Origin: Pseudomonas fluorescens
GTDB lineage: Bacteria > Pseudomonadota > Gammaproteobacteria > Pseudomonadales > Pseudomonadaceae
Assembly: GCF_005938625.1 (NCBI RefSeq)
Contig: NZ_VCNJ01000015.1
Coordinates: 1-64,000 of the forward strand
Length of the DNA stretch: 64,000 bases
Reading direction: 5' to 3'
Positions 32,839 through 41,705 of the stretch are shown one piece after another. The notes beneath the pieces were generated by a model. The model made no database searches. It saw only the letters and a program-made list of their open reading frames with translations, and was not told the DNA's origin. The number at the start of each line of letters is the position of its first letter. The first letter of the stretch is position 1. Position numbers and translations under genes: made by a program.

Positions 32839-33608
32839 ACTTCACCGCCAAGATCGCTCTCGTTGTCGGGGGCACACGTGGGATCGGCTTTGATGTCAGC
32901 CAGAAGCTGATCGAAGCCGGCTGCATCTGTTACATCACCGGCCGCAACGAAGATGATGGCCTGACCGCGCAAAGTCGTCTCGGCGAAAACTGCACGTTCA
33001 TCCGCAGCGACGTCACCGACGAATCCTCGGTGATCGAGCTGTTCCGCCTCATCAACGACAAGCACGGTCGACTCGATCTGGCTGTCAACAATGCTGGCGT
33101 CACCTCAAAACACGCGCCGATCCGCGACATGGATTTCGCTGACTGGAAGCGCGTACTGGAGATCAATCTGCTGGGCCCGCTGCTGTTGCTCAAGCACGAA
33201 ACCAACCTGATCTCCAAACACGCCGGCGGTTCGATCGTCAACGTCTCGTCCTGCGCCGGTTTGCTGGGGGTTGCCAAACAAAGCGCCTATTCCACCAGCA
33301 AGGCTGCGCTGAACATGCTGACTCAGGTCTGCGCGATTGAATGCGCTGAAGAAGCCCTGCCTGAGCGGCATTCGATTCGCGTCAACGCCGTATGCCCCGG
33401 GCCGACATTGGGTGGCATGAACTCGGAAGAACGCCTGAAAGCCAACCCGGAGTCCACCCGGCACAAGCTGCAAGTGACGGCGATGAAGCGCTTCGCCAAC
33501 CCAGGCGAGATTTCCGCCGCCATTCTCTGGCTGCTGAGTGACGCGTCTTCGTTTGTCACCGGCACCGTGATGCCGGTCGATGGCGGCTTTTCGGCCGGTA
33601 AATTCTGA
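32835..33608 (+). CDS. SDR family oxidoreductase (FabG-like)
   Basis: A 257-residue classical SDR: VVGGTRGIGFDVS for nucleotide binding, NNAGVTS, catalytic Ser in VNVSSCAGL, YSTSKAA, and the closing VMPVDGGFSAGKF. An Arg in YITGRNED suggests NADPH. The likely role is reduction of a keto group on a carrier-bound or released intermediate. It starts inside the OYE gene (ATGA) and its stop shares a base with the next start, so cluster translation is coupled. Confidence 0.9.
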   Translation: MNFTAKIALVVGGTRGIGFDVSQKLIEAGCICYITGRNEDDGLTAQSRLGENCTFIRSDVTDESSVIELFRLINDKHGRLDLAVNNAGVTSKHAPIRDMDFADWKRVLEINLLGPLLLLKHETNLISKHAGGSIVNVSSCAGLLGVAKQSAYSTSKAALNMLTQVCAIECAEEALPERHSIRVNAVCPGPTLGGMNSEERLKANPESTRHKLQVTAMKRFANPGEISAAILWLLSDASSFVTGTVMPVDGGFSAGKF

Positions 33609-34426
33609 TGCACACCGTAAAGCGTAACCCCACTGCAGGTGCTCGCGAAAAGGCCAGCCACCGGGTGTTTATCACGGGCGTGAGCAGCGGCATCGGCGAG
33701 GCGCTGGCGCTGCTTCATTTGCAAAACGGGCATACGGTTTTCGGCACTTCGCGTCGTCAGCCCTATGGCCTGATGGACTATCCGGACTTCCATTTTCGGC
33801 CGTTCGATCTGTCCCGGCCGAGCGCGATGGACGAGCTGTTCGAGGACAACTTTGCCAGCGTTCTGGAACAGGGCGTCGACAGGGTTTTCCTGAATGCCGG
33901 GGTCAGCGGCAACGTACCAGGGCGTGCTGCGGAATTCTCGCTGGATGAGCTGCAGCATGTGCTCAACGTCAACGTGCTGGCCAATAAAGCCATGCTTGAC
34001 CTCGTGCTGTCGTCTTCCCGGCGCCCGACGACATGCGTGCTGTCAGCCTCGATGGCGGGCGTACGCTTTCGCGCGGGCACGCTGCCATACAGCCTGTCGA
34101 AAGCCGCGCTGGCGGCATTGGGCGGTGTTTACGCCGAGGAAAATCCGCAGGTCTTCTTCGCGGTGCTCGGTCTGTGCAACGTCGATACCGGTCTGTCCCG
34201 GCAGGTGAGCTTCAGTCAGCGCACTGCCGACTTCGCCGACCTCAAGTCGCTGCAGCAACGAGCCCTGGCGCCCGGTTACATGGTGTCGCCCGCACAACGC
34301 GCGAAGGACATGCTGGCGGTGATTGACGCGCCCGATGCCTACGGCATCAAGAGCGGGATATTCGTCGACATGCGCACAGCGCTGGCCGATCACCAGAAAG
34401 CGCACCCGCCATTGTCTCAAGCGTAG
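33608..34426 (+). CDS. SDR family oxidoreductase
   Basis: A 272-residue second SDR, only distantly similar to the first. FITGVSSGIGEALALLH is the cofactor site, FLNAGVSG replaces NNAG, catalytic Ser is in VLSASMAGVR and YxxxK is YSLSK. The C-terminal 60 residues are unusual (FSQRTADFADLKSLQQRALA, KSGIFVDMRTA), lacking the usual GG..DGG end. With two SDRs and an OYE, the cluster can make at least three reductions. Followed after 41 bases by the first carrier protein. Confidence 0.88.
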   Translation: MHTVKRNPTAGAREKASHRVFITGVSSGIGEALALLHLQNGHTVFGTSRRQPYGLMDYPDFHFRPFDLSRPSAMDELFEDNFASVLEQGVDRVFLNAGVSGNVPGRAAEFSLDELQHVLNVNVLANKAMLDLVLSSSRRPTTCVLSASMAGVRFRAGTLPYSLSKAALAALGGVYAEENPQVFFAVLGLCNVDTGLSRQVSFSQRTADFADLKSLQQRALAPGYMVSPAQRAKDMLAVIDAPDAYGIKSGIFVDMRTALADHQKAHPPLSQA

Positions 34427-34467
34427 TGAACGCAGGGACCTGCATCAGCCAATAAAGGAATGTTGGA

Positions 34468-34782
34468 ATGTTCAATCAAGTCAAAGCGCTGACCGAGTCA
34501 GCCGTTCGGCAACAGGATCTGTTGCTGGGTACCCCGATCGATTTGTCCCGTGGCGAAGACAGCCGCCTTTACGGCGTGGACGGCAGCATCGATTCCCTGA
34601 CCCTGGTCTCGATCATTGTCGATGTCGAGGACAAACTGCGCAGCCAGCTGGGCGTTGAGGTGCGTCTGGCCGATACCGCCGACCTGCCCGAAACCGCCAC
34701 GCCGTTTGCCACGCTGGGCACGCTGATCGCCTACATCATGGACCGGTTGTCTGCGGCGCAAGCGCCCGTTCAGGCCGTTTGA
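34468..34782 (+). CDS. Acyl carrier protein (first)
   Basis: A 104-residue carrier protein. The phosphopantetheine attachment Ser is in GVDGSIDSLTLVSIIVDVED, at the start of helix II, in the usual DSL context. The N-terminal 40 residues (ALTESAVRQQDLLLGTPIDL) are longer than in a simple ACP. A pantetheinyl transferase must come from elsewhere, since none is encoded here. It precedes the AMP-ligase, the usual arrangement where the ligase loads its own carrier. Confidence 0.85.
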   Translation: MFNQVKALTESAVRQQDLLLGTPIDLSRGEDSRLYGVDGSIDSLTLVSIIVDVEDKLRSQLGVEVRLADTADLPETATPFATLGTLIAYIMDRLSAAQAPVQAV

Positions 34783-34800
34783 CCGAACGAGGGGTTGGGT

Positions 34801-36156
34801 ATGCAAGTAGCAGCATTTTTGGCTCATCTGAAAAGCGCCGGCAGCCAACTGGCAGTCGTCAGCGATGAGGGCCGCTTTACCTATGACCAGTTGCACGCAC
34901 AAGTAACCGCGTACAGCGCGGAGCTGGCGGCAACATCCGTCAGCGATTCCTGCGTGCTGTTGGTCGACAACTACAGCTTCAACAGCGTCTGCATGCTGTT
35001 CGCGTTGTGGCTGCACAACAACGTGGTGGCGTTGTCTGTGCCCAAGGGCGAGGAACAGCTCGCGCAGTTGGCGGGCGCGGCGGGCGCGAGGTTTTCCGTC
35101 ATTGGCGGGACGCCGGAGTTTGCGCTTGTCCAGCACGCCAACTCTGTCTTGCCACCGACCGTAGACGGACTGCTGTCGCGGCACCAGGCCGGCTTCATTG
35201 TGTTTTCTTCAGGCTCGACAGGTCCTGCCAAAGGCGTGGTGCACAGCATTGCGCCGTTCTTCGAGCGCTACCTGAGTGCCGAACACTGCGGCGCGATTCT
35301 GGCGTTTCTGCTGTTCGATCACATCGGTGGGCTGGTCACGGTTCTGCAGGCGCTGGCGACCCATGGCACGCTGATCCTGCCCAAGGAGCGCTCGCCGCAA
35401 GAGGTCGGGCGCTGTATCGAATCGTTCAACGTGCAAACCCTGCACGTCTCGCCGACGCTACTGAACCTGGCAACGATCACTGGCGTCTTCCAGAAGTGGA
35501 ACACGAGCAGTCTGCAGCGCATCTATTTCGGCTCCGAACCGAGTTCGCCGGAATCCATCCAGCGCATTGCCAACGTCATGCCGCACGTGCAATTGCAGCA
35601 GTTGTACGGGATGTCGGAAATCGGCGTGCTGCCGTGCCGCAGCAAGGCCGGCGACAGCACGTGGATGAAGATCGAAGACCCGAACTACAGCCTGCGGGTG
35701 GTCGACGGTATTTTGCACGTGCGCGGCGCAACCAACATGCTTGGCTACCTGGCCAGCGCTGGTGACCTGGCGAGCGACGGCTACCTGATCACTCATGATC
35801 TGGCCGAGGAGCACGAGGGCTATTTCCGGGTCACGGGGCGGGCGGTCGATCTGATCAATGTCGGTGGCAAAAAGGTCTTTCCGTCGCACGTGGAAAGTGT
35901 GCTGATGGGCCTGGAAAACGTCGCGGATGTGGTCGTTTACGCGCAGCCCAACCCACTGCTCGGGCAAATCGTCGCCGCGCGTTTCACGCTGTTCGAGCCG
36001 GAAAGCCTGGACGCGTTCAAGGTCCGCTTGTATGCACACGTTCGCGGCGTATTGGCGCAGGAACAACTGCCGCGGGTGGTCTCCATCGCCGAGACTCCGC
36101 TGTACACCAGCCGCTTCAAGAAAATGCGTCACCCCGGCGCTCTCGCCCAGTCGTGA
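34801..36156 (+). CDS. AMP-dependent acyl/aryl ligase
   Basis: A 451-residue adenylate-forming enzyme expected to activate a carboxylic acid with ATP and pass it to a carrier protein or CoA. The P-loop is IVFSSGSTGPAKGVVHS, the second core motif is QLYGMSEIGVLPC, the hinge region is GYFRVTGRAVDLINVGGKKV-FPSHVES, and the C-terminal Lys is probably in YTSRFKKMR. It is about 60-100 residues shorter than common acyl-CoA ligases, mostly in the N-terminal lobe. The start is ATG 34801 behind GAGGGG. It lies between the two carrier genes. Confidence 0.85.
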   Translation: MQVAAFLAHLKSAGSQLAVVSDEGRFTYDQLHAQVTAYSAELAATSVSDSCVLLVDNYSFNSVCMLFALWLHNNVVALSVPKGEEQLAQLAGAAGARFSVIGGTPEFALVQHANSVLPPTVDGLLSRHQAGFIVFSSGSTGPAKGVVHSIAPFFERYLSAEHCGAILAFLLFDHIGGLVTVLQALATHGTLILPKERSPQEVGRCIESFNVQTLHVSPTLLNLATITGVFQKWNTSSLQRIYFGSEPSSPESIQRIANVMPHVQLQQLYGMSEIGVLPCRSKAGDSTWMKIEDPNYSLRVVDGILHVRGATNMLGYLASAGDLASDGYLITHDLAEEHEGYFRVTGRAVDLINVGGKKVFPSHVESVLMGLENVADVVVYAQPNPLLGQIVAARFTLFEPESLDAFKVRLYAHVRGVLAQEQLPRVVSIAETPLYTSRFKKMRHPGALAQS

Positions 36157-36192
36157 GACCGCTTTACTCATCACGTTATAAGGAAATGACAA

Positions 36193-36435
36193 ATGGTTGA
36201 TCTGGAAAAAATGCGCGCAAGCATCGCTGAAATCCTGCTCATCCCGGTGGCCGAACTGCACGGTGAGACGCGGCTGGAAAACAGCGATAACTGGGACTCG
36301 ATGGCGCGAATCGGGATTGTCGCCCTGGTGTTCGAACAAACCGGTGTGAACGTGTCGGGCGAGGAGATCGACGGTGTGGTCACGGTGCAGGATCTGTTCG
36401 ATCTGATCGACCGGAAAATCGAGGTCGCCGCATGA
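36193..36435 (+). CDS. Acyl carrier protein (second)
   Basis: An 80-residue carrier protein of canonical ACP length. The phosphopantetheine Ser is in NSDNWDSMARIGIVALVFEQ. It overlaps the ketosynthase gene by four bases, suggesting that this carrier is the malonyl- or ketoacyl-bearing partner of that enzyme, while the first carrier serves the ligase. That division is inference. Confidence 0.87.
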   Translation: MVDLEKMRASIAEILLIPVAELHGETRLENSDNWDSMARIGIVALVFEQTGVNVSGEEIDGVVTVQDLFDLIDRKIEVAA

Positions 36436-37505
36436 GTCTGCTGACCATTGAGGGCGTCGCAATTCGGGCGGTCACGGCGGCGCTGCCCGAGCGTCGGGTG
36501 ACTGAAGAGGACTTTGCCGAACTGTTCGGCGCCAAGGAAGTTGCGCGTATTGCCAAGAGCACCGGCATCCATTCGATCCGCGAAACCAGAACCCTGCACA
36601 CCTCCGATCTGATCATCGCCGCGTGCCGCAACCTGCTCGATCAAGGGCATGCGGCACCACAGGACATCGATGGCCTGATCGTGGTGACCCAGACGCCCGA
36701 CTCGTGGGTGCCGGGCGTCGGCTTCATGGTGCAGCAGGCCCTCGGCCTGCCGCAGCATTGCCTGGTACTGAATGTGGCTGCAGGTTGCTCCGGCTATATC
36801 TCTGCGCTGGTTCAGGCGGGCGCGCTGATTTCATCCGGGGCCTGCAGGAAAATCCTGCTGTGCACCGGGGACGTGACCACGCGAATCCTCGATGAACGCG
36901 ACCGCCATGTGAAAATGCTCTTTGGTGACGCTGCGTCGGCAACGTTGCTGGAGCCGGGTGCAGGCAAGTTCGAGTTCATCTGCGGCGCCGATGGCAGCGG
37001 CGCCGCGGCGCTGCAGTCCGACATCACCTACGCGCGGGAGGCGGGCAACCACGATTGCGCGACCATCCAGCGTTTGCAGATGGATGGCACGGCGGTGATG
37101 AATTTTGCCCTGAGCCGGGTCCCGCAGACCGTCAAGGCTTTGCTTGAGGCCACGGGATCAAGTCCTGCTGCGCTGGACTTGCTGGTACTGCACCAGGCGA
37201 ACGCGTTCATGCTCAATTACCTGCGACGGATGATTGGCGTGGCGGCGGAAAAGATGCCGGTCGACATCGATGGCGTCGGCAACACCAGCTCCACCTCGAT
37301 TCCGATCGTGTTGTCGCGTCATGCCGCGATCGGCACGCCGCAGGCCGAGCACGTTGTGTTGTGCGGTTTCGGCGCCGGGCTGTCGTGGGGCGCTTTGAAG
37401 GTCGATCTGCGTCGCACGACCGCTGTGGCACCTTGCGAAGTGCCGGAGAAAACCGCTCTGGCGGACGAACCGGCTCTGGCTCCGAGTGAGCGTTTGCAGG
37501 CCTGA
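36432..37505 (+). CDS. FabH-like ketosynthase III
   Basis: A 357-residue thiolase-fold enzyme of the KAS III type, which condenses an acyl-CoA or acyl-ACP starter with an extender thioester. The catalytic triad is visible: Cys in NVAAGCSGY, His in LVLHQANAFM and Asn in GVGNTSSTSIPI. The closing strand is VVLCGFGAGLSWGALKVDL. A charged Ala/Pro-rich tail of some 30 residues follows the usual end. It is the only ketosynthase of the cluster, so one condensation is expected. Confidence 0.9.
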   Translation: MSLLTIEGVAIRAVTAALPERRVTEEDFAELFGAKEVARIAKSTGIHSIRETRTLHTSDLIIAACRNLLDQGHAAPQDIDGLIVVTQTPDSWVPGVGFMVQQALGLPQHCLVLNVAAGCSGYISALVQAGALISSGACRKILLCTGDVTTRILDERDRHVKMLFGDAASATLLEPGAGKFEFICGADGSGAAALQSDITYAREAGNHDCATIQRLQMDGTAVMNFALSRVPQTVKALLEATGSSPAALDLLVLHQANAFMLNYLRRMIGVAAEKMPVDIDGVGNTSSTSIPIVLSRHAAIGTPQAEHVVLCGFGAGLSWGALKVDLRRTTAVAPCEVPEKTALADEPALAPSERLQA

Positions 37506-37526
37506 CCGCTACGCAATGGCATGACA

Positions 37527-37569
37527 TGGCACCCTTGCGGCGATCCTCGGATCGACCTCAAAGGTGCCA
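37527..37569. promoter_or_regulatory. Nested inverted repeat before the last cluster gene
   Basis: TGGCACC and GGTGCCA (7 bp) enclose a second stem CGATCC/GGATCG. No T run follows, so an operator or RNA structure is likelier than a terminator. Confidence 0.45.
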
Positions 37570-37609
37570 CGCCTTGGTTCAAATCGTCTGATCACGGGAC
37601 AGCTGTTTC

Positions 37610-38233
37610 ATGAAGCGAAAATTCTGCAACGCACTGGGTATCATCGGACGCAAGGCCAATCTGACGTGGGAATATCCTTCGCCTTTTCTGCCGCTGTTCC
37701 AGTTTCACGAGCGGCATGAGTCGGGTGCGATCCGTGCGCAGTCCGAGGACATCATCGCCGCCGTTTGCGCGTTGGACATGCGTGAAGACCGCGTCGTCGA
37801 TTCGCTGTTATCCCTGCGCGAGTTGCCGGGGAAAATATTGCGAAGATTGGCGGGCGGCGCTTCGCAGCCGCAAACCGCGCCCTTTGGTTTTGACGCTTTC
37901 ACGCTACTGGAACGCACCCCGACAGAAGTGTCTCTGGGTCTGGCAGGACGCTTCTGGCGCCCGGACCTGAAGACTGGCCATATCGCTGATGCTCAAGCCT
38001 TCAAGGCGCTGGATGATCCAAGCGCGGCGAAACTGCTGCTGCGTTTTCAGGTCATCGAACATCCACAAGGCATGCGCACGTTGCGCAGCGAAACCTTTGT
38101 GTATTGCGCCACCACGCGCAGCAAAATGCTCTTCACCCCGTATTGGCTGCTGATTCGTCTGGCCAGCGGCTGGATTCGCCGGCGCAATCTTGCTGCCATC
38201 CAGCGGCAATTCTCGACAGAACGGGTGGTGTAA
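37610..38233 (+). CDS. SRPBCC-like protein
   Basis: A 207-residue protein that appears to be a divergent START/SRPBCC-type ligand-binding protein: an N-terminal helix ending SEDIIAAVCALDM, then FTLLERTPTEVSLGLAGRFW, and a C-terminal RSETFVYCATTRSKMLFTPYW followed by a basic amphipathic helix (RLASGWIRRRNLAA). No catalytic motif stands out. It lies 104 bases beyond the ketosynthase gene, after a nested palindrome, so it may have its own promoter. It could be an accessory cyclase or binding protein of the cluster; this is uncertain. Confidence 0.55.
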   Translation: MKRKFCNALGIIGRKANLTWEYPSPFLPLFQFHERHESGAIRAQSEDIIAAVCALDMREDRVVDSLLSLRELPGKILRRLAGGASQPQTAPFGFDAFTLLERTPTEVSLGLAGRFWRPDLKTGHIADAQAFKALDDPSAAKLLLRFQVIEHPQGMRTLRSETFVYCATTRSKMLFTPYWLLIRLASGWIRRRNLAAIQRQFSTERVV

Positions 38234-38292
38234 AAAAGCGCATCAATTGGTTACATTGATAGCCTCTGCGAATCAATCTCCCGAGTCCCGCC

Positions 38293-39207
38293 ATGGCCAT
38301 CAACTTCGACCTTAACGACCTGCAAGCCTTTCGCGCCGTGGTCGAGCAGGGCAGTTTCCGCAAGGCCGCCGACACCGTGCGCCTGTCGCAACCGGCGTTG
38401 AGCCGGCGCATCGAAAAGCTTGAAGACGCCCTCGGTGTAAAACTCTTCGAACGCACCACACGCAAGGTCAGCCTGACCCAGGCCGGACGCGGTTTCATGC
38501 CCAGTGTTGAGCGATTGCTCGACGATCTCGATGTCGCGTTGCTCGGTATCAGCGAAGTCGCATCAACCCGTTTGGGCCATGTCACCGTCGCCTGTGTGCC
38601 GTCGGCGGCGTACTACTTCATGCCGCGAGTGGTTGCGCGCTATCACCAGCAATTCCCGCGCATCAAAGTCAAAGTACTCGACTCCAGCGCGCACGATGTC
38701 TTGAGTGCAGTGGTCAATGGCGAGGCGGATTTCGGTTTGAGTTTTCTCGGCACGCAGGATGCCAAAGTCGAGTTCGAACCGCTTGTGCAGGAGTGCTACG
38801 TCGTCGCTTGTCGTCGCGATCATCCGTTGGCCGGGCGCAGCAGCGTGAGCTGGGACGAGTTTTACCAGCAGGATTACATCTCGCTGGACAAGACGTCCGG
38901 CAACCGCTTTCTGCTCGATCAGGCGTTGAGCAGCGTGGTGCCGCAACGTTCGAGCATCTGCGAAACCCGGCATGTGACGACGATGATCGGTTTGGTGGAG
39001 GCGGGGTTGGGCGTGGCGGCGGTGCCGGCGATGGCGATGCCCGGGCCGGATCATCCGATCCTGACGCGGGTGCCGCTGACCGATCCGCAAGTGATGCGCA
39101 GTGTCGGCATCATCAAGCGCCGGGGTCGCACGTTGACCCCGGCGGCATTGGAACTGGAGCGGCTGGTGGTGGAAATGAAAGTCCAGCCGCCGATTGTCAG
39201 CGCTTGA
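38293..39207 (+). CDS. LysR family transcriptional regulator
   Basis: A 304-residue LysR protein: NFDLNDLQAFRAVVEQGSFR then LSQPALSRRIEKLEDALGVK (helix-turn-helix), then an effector domain with the common GLVEAGLGVAAVPA. Its 3' end overlaps that of the ModA-like gene by 11 bases (convergent). Similar regulators accompany uptake genes for tricarboxylates, so it probably regulates the neighbouring transport group rather than the upstream cluster, but it is also the only regulator next to that cluster. Confidence 0.9.
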   Translation: MAINFDLNDLQAFRAVVEQGSFRKAADTVRLSQPALSRRIEKLEDALGVKLFERTTRKVSLTQAGRGFMPSVERLLDDLDVALLGISEVASTRLGHVTVACVPSAAYYFMPRVVARYHQQFPRIKVKVLDSSAHDVLSAVVNGEADFGLSFLGTQDAKVEFEPLVQECYVVACRRDHPLAGRSSVSWDEFYQQDYISLDKTSGNRFLLDQALSSVVPQRSSICETRHVTTMIGLVEAGLGVAAVPAMAMPGPDHPILTRVPLTDPQVMRSVGIIKRRGRTLTPAALELERLVVEMKVQPPIVSA

Positions 39208-39967
39208 CCGAGTCCAGTCCGGTGGCCTGCACGTCAGCTTGCGCGGCCGGCGCGGCGAGGTAGGCGAGCAAGGCTTTGGCTTCTTCCGGATGCTGCGCGC
39301 CGACTGGAATCCCGGCGGCAAAACGCGTCACCGACTGTACCGATTCCGGAATCTTCGCGACGAAACTCACACCCGGCACTGGCAGCAGTTCGCTGACCTG
39401 CTGGAAGCCCAATTGGTAGTCGCCAGTGGCAACCACCGAGCCGACCGGGATTTTCGGGATCATCTTGGCCTTCGGTTTCAGCTGATCTTCGATGCCCAGT
39501 TTCTTGAACAACTGCTGCTCGATGTACACACCGCTGGCGCTGTCGGAGTAGGCCACGGACTGCGCATCAAGCAAGGTTTTCTTCAGGCTGTCGACACTGC
39601 TGATGTCCGGTTTCGGCGCGCCTTCGCGCACCACCAGACCAATTCGCGAGTCCGCCAGCTCAACGCGCGAGGCCGGGTCGACCTTGCCTTGCTTGATCAG
39701 GTCATCGAGGGCGTAACCGACCATGATCACCACGTCGGCATGCTCACCGCGTGCGAGGCGATTGGGGATCGCCTCGGGTGCTTTGCCCATCGATGGGCCG
39801 AGGCTGGTGGTCAGTGTGTTGCCGCTGGTGGCAGCGAATTTCGGCCCGAGAATCTTGTAGGCGGCAGTGAAGCCGCCGGAGGTCATCACGCTCAATTCTT
39901 CGGCCTGGGCCGCGAGGTTGAACGCGAGACCGGCGAGCAGGGCGGTGACAGTAAACAGTTTTTTCAT
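39197..39967 (-). CDS. ModA-like periplasmic substrate-binding protein
   Basis: A 256-residue exported binding protein with a signal peptide (cleavage after AQA, about residue 22). The mature start is EELSVMTSGGFTAAYKILGP, and the central parts are RGEHADVVIMVG and YSDSASGVYIEQQLFKKLGI, as in molybdate/organic-anion ModA-type proteins. There are no ModB/ModC genes; instead an MFS symporter gene lies 12 bases upstream in the same operon. A role in sensing or capturing an organic acid is plausible. Convergent with the LysR gene. Confidence 0.83.
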   Translation of the reverse strand: MKKLFTVTALLAGLAFNLAAQAEELSVMTSGGFTAAYKILGPKFAATSGNTLTTSLGPSMGKAPEAIPNRLARGEHADVVIMVGYALDDLIKQGKVDPASRVELADSRIGLVVREGAPKPDISSVDSLKKTLLDAQSVAYSDSASGVYIEQQLFKKLGIEDQLKPKAKMIPKIPVGSVVATGDYQLGFQQVSELLPVPGVSFVAKIPESVQSVTRFAAGIPVGAQHPEEAKALLAYLAAPAAQADVQATGLDSVKR

Positions 39968-39979
39968 GGCGAGTTTTCC

Positions 39980-41272
39980 TCAGGCCGCGACAGGTTGCAG
40001 ACGACCACCGGCACGGCGGTACAAATAAAGAGTGGCGCACAAGGCACACAGCGCACCGATGCTCATCCAGTAACCCGGCGCGGCTTTATCGCCGGTGTAC
40101 TGAATCAGGAAGGTCGACATCGCCGGGGTGAAACCACCGAAAATGGCGGTTGCCAGGCTGTAGGCGAGGGAGAAACCGGCAACGCGCACTTCGACCGGCA
40201 TGATCTCGGTGAGCGCCGGAATCATCGCGCCGTTGTACAAACCGTAGATAAACGACAGCCACAACAGCGACAGCAGCATGTGGCTGAAGCTCGGCGCCTG
40301 CACCAGATACGACAGCGCCGGATAGGTCGTGGCCAAGGCCAGCAGCGACATCGCAATCAGTACCGGACGACGACCGATACGGTCGGACAACAGGCCGCCA
40401 ATCGGCAGCCAGAAGAAGTTCGACACGCCGACCAGCAAGGTCACCAGCAGCGCATCGGAAGTGCTCAGGTGCAGCACGGTTTTGCCGAAGGTCGGCGCGT
40501 ACACGGTGATCAGGTAAAACGCGGTGGTGGTCAGCGCAACCATCAACATGCCGCCGAGTACCACACCCCAGTTTTGGCCAAGGGTACGGAACACTTCGCC
40601 CATGCTCGGGCGGTGTTTGCGCGCGGCGAATTCTTCGGTTTCCGCCAGGTTACGGCGCAGGAAAAAGATGAACGGCACGATCATGCAGCCGACGAAAAAC
40701 GGAATCCGCCAGCCCCAATCGGCCACCACATCCGGCGCCATCCACGCGTTCAACGCATAGCCCAACGCGGCGGCGACGATGATCGCCACTTGCTGACTGG
40801 CCGACTGCCAAGCGGTGAAGAAACCTTTGCGACCCGGTGTGGCGATCTCGGCGAGGTAAACCGACACACCGCCCAATTCCGCACCGGCCGAGAAGCCTTG
40901 CAGCAAGCGTCCGATTAACACCAGAGCCGGCGCGAACAGGCCGATGCTTTCGTAACCGGGCACCAGCACAATCAATATCGTGCCACTGGCCATGATCGAC
41001 AGGGTGACGATCAAACCTTTGCGCCGGCCGACATCATCGATGTACGCACCGAGCACAATGGCCCCCAGCGGACGCATCAGGAAGCCTGCGCCGAACACCG
41101 CAAAGGTCATCATCAGGGAAGCGAACTCACTGCTCGCCGGAAAGAACACCGCCGCGATCTGCGTGGCATAGAAACCGAACAGAAAGAAATCGAACTGTTC
41201 GAGGAAGTTGCCCGAGGTCACCCGGAAAATGGCGCCGGCCCGCGAGCCGTTGTGTGGGATTGAGGCTGTCAT
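39980..41272 (-). CDS. MFS metabolite:proton symporter (citrate/tricarballylate-like)
   Basis: A 430-residue inner-membrane permease with twelve predicted helices of the MHS family. Family motifs: [20 protein letters not shown] (loop 2-3), [18 protein letters not shown] sequence ([15 protein letters not shown]) and the repeat [12 protein letters not shown]. Related proteins take up citrate, tricarballylate or other organic acids with protons. The start is ATG 41272. It is upstream of and co-oriented with the ModA-like gene. The tcuA/tcuB genes found beside some homologues are absent. Confidence 0.88.
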   Translation of the reverse strand: MTASIPHNGSRAGAIFRVTSGNFLEQFDFFLFGFYATQIAAVFFPASSEFASLMMTFAVFGAGFLMRPLGAIVLGAYIDDVGRRKGLIVTLSIMASGTILIVLVPGYESIGLFAPALVLIGRLLQGFSAGAELGGVSVYLAEIATPGRKGFFTAWQSASQQVAIIVAAALGYALNAWMAPDVVADWGWRIPFFVGCMIVPFIFFLRRNLAETEEFAARKHRPSMGEVFRTLGQNWGVVLGGMLMVALTTTAFYLITVYAPTFGKTVLHLSTSDALLVTLLVGVSNFFWLPIGGLLSDRIGRRPVLIAMSLLALATTYPALSYLVQAPSFSHMLLSLLWLSFIYGLYNGAMIPALTEIMPVEVRVAGFSLAYSLATAIFGGFTPAMSTFLIQYTGDKAAPGYWMSIGALCALCATLYLYRRAGGRLQPVAA

Positions 41273-41705
41273 AGAAAAGTACTCCACCGCTTTTATGACG
41301 TGCGCGACGGGAGAGCGGCGCACGGTTTTTATTGAGGCGGATGGTGGCGCAGATGTAACAATCTGTTAATTGCATTGTTGGCATGGATTGATGTGCAAAG
41401 TGGATCAATTCGTCTATGTCGATACCGCGGACCATTGTGGGAGCGAGCCTGCTCGCGAAAGCGGTGGCCCAAACGATGAAGATGTTGAATGTGCCGGCCC
41501 CTTCGCGAGCAGGCTCGCTCCCACAGGTTTTCGTGGCACCTGCAAATTCTGCTTACACCACAGCCTCCTGTAGGCCTGCGCCTGCTCGCGATAGCCGCCC
41601 CACTGACAACTACAATCCTCCAGTCTGCCCCGGCAAAAAAACAAGGAATGATTCCCGAACCCGGCAGTCCGAGTTCAGGTAGCACACATCACAGGAGGTT
41701 CACCG
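41273..41705. other. Intergenic region with REP elements
   Basis: About 430 bases between divergent genes: the MFS promoter side, an inverted REP pair (41436-41527), then a lone degenerate REP-like arm near 41567-41595. GGAGG at the end is the ribosome site of the rcnB-like gene. No further gene seen. Confidence 0.7.
41436..41527. repeat. Inverted REP pair
   Basis: TGTGGGAGCGAGCCTGCTCG and its inverse at the ends of a 92-base block. Confidence 0.9.

Noticed and set aside
30596..37505. Cluster as a dialkylresorcinol (dar) locus
   Set aside because: A ketosynthase and carrier are shared, but no aromatase/cyclase pair of the dar type is present, and the AfsA, OYE and ligase genes do not belong to it.
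30596..37505. Cluster as a non-ribosomal peptide or modular polyketide system
   Set aside because: There are no condensation, thioesterase or multidomain ketosynthase/acyltransferase modules; all enzymes are single-domain.
38293..39207. LysR gene as the pathway regulator of the biosynthetic cluster
   Set aside because: It is co-directional and downstream rather than divergent from the cluster, and convergent with a transport group it fits better; left as a possibility only.
39194..40918. 574-codon plus-strand frame opposite the ModA-like and MFS genes
   Set aside because: Spans two real minus-strand genes and their gap; no protein-like hydrophobic pattern or motifs.
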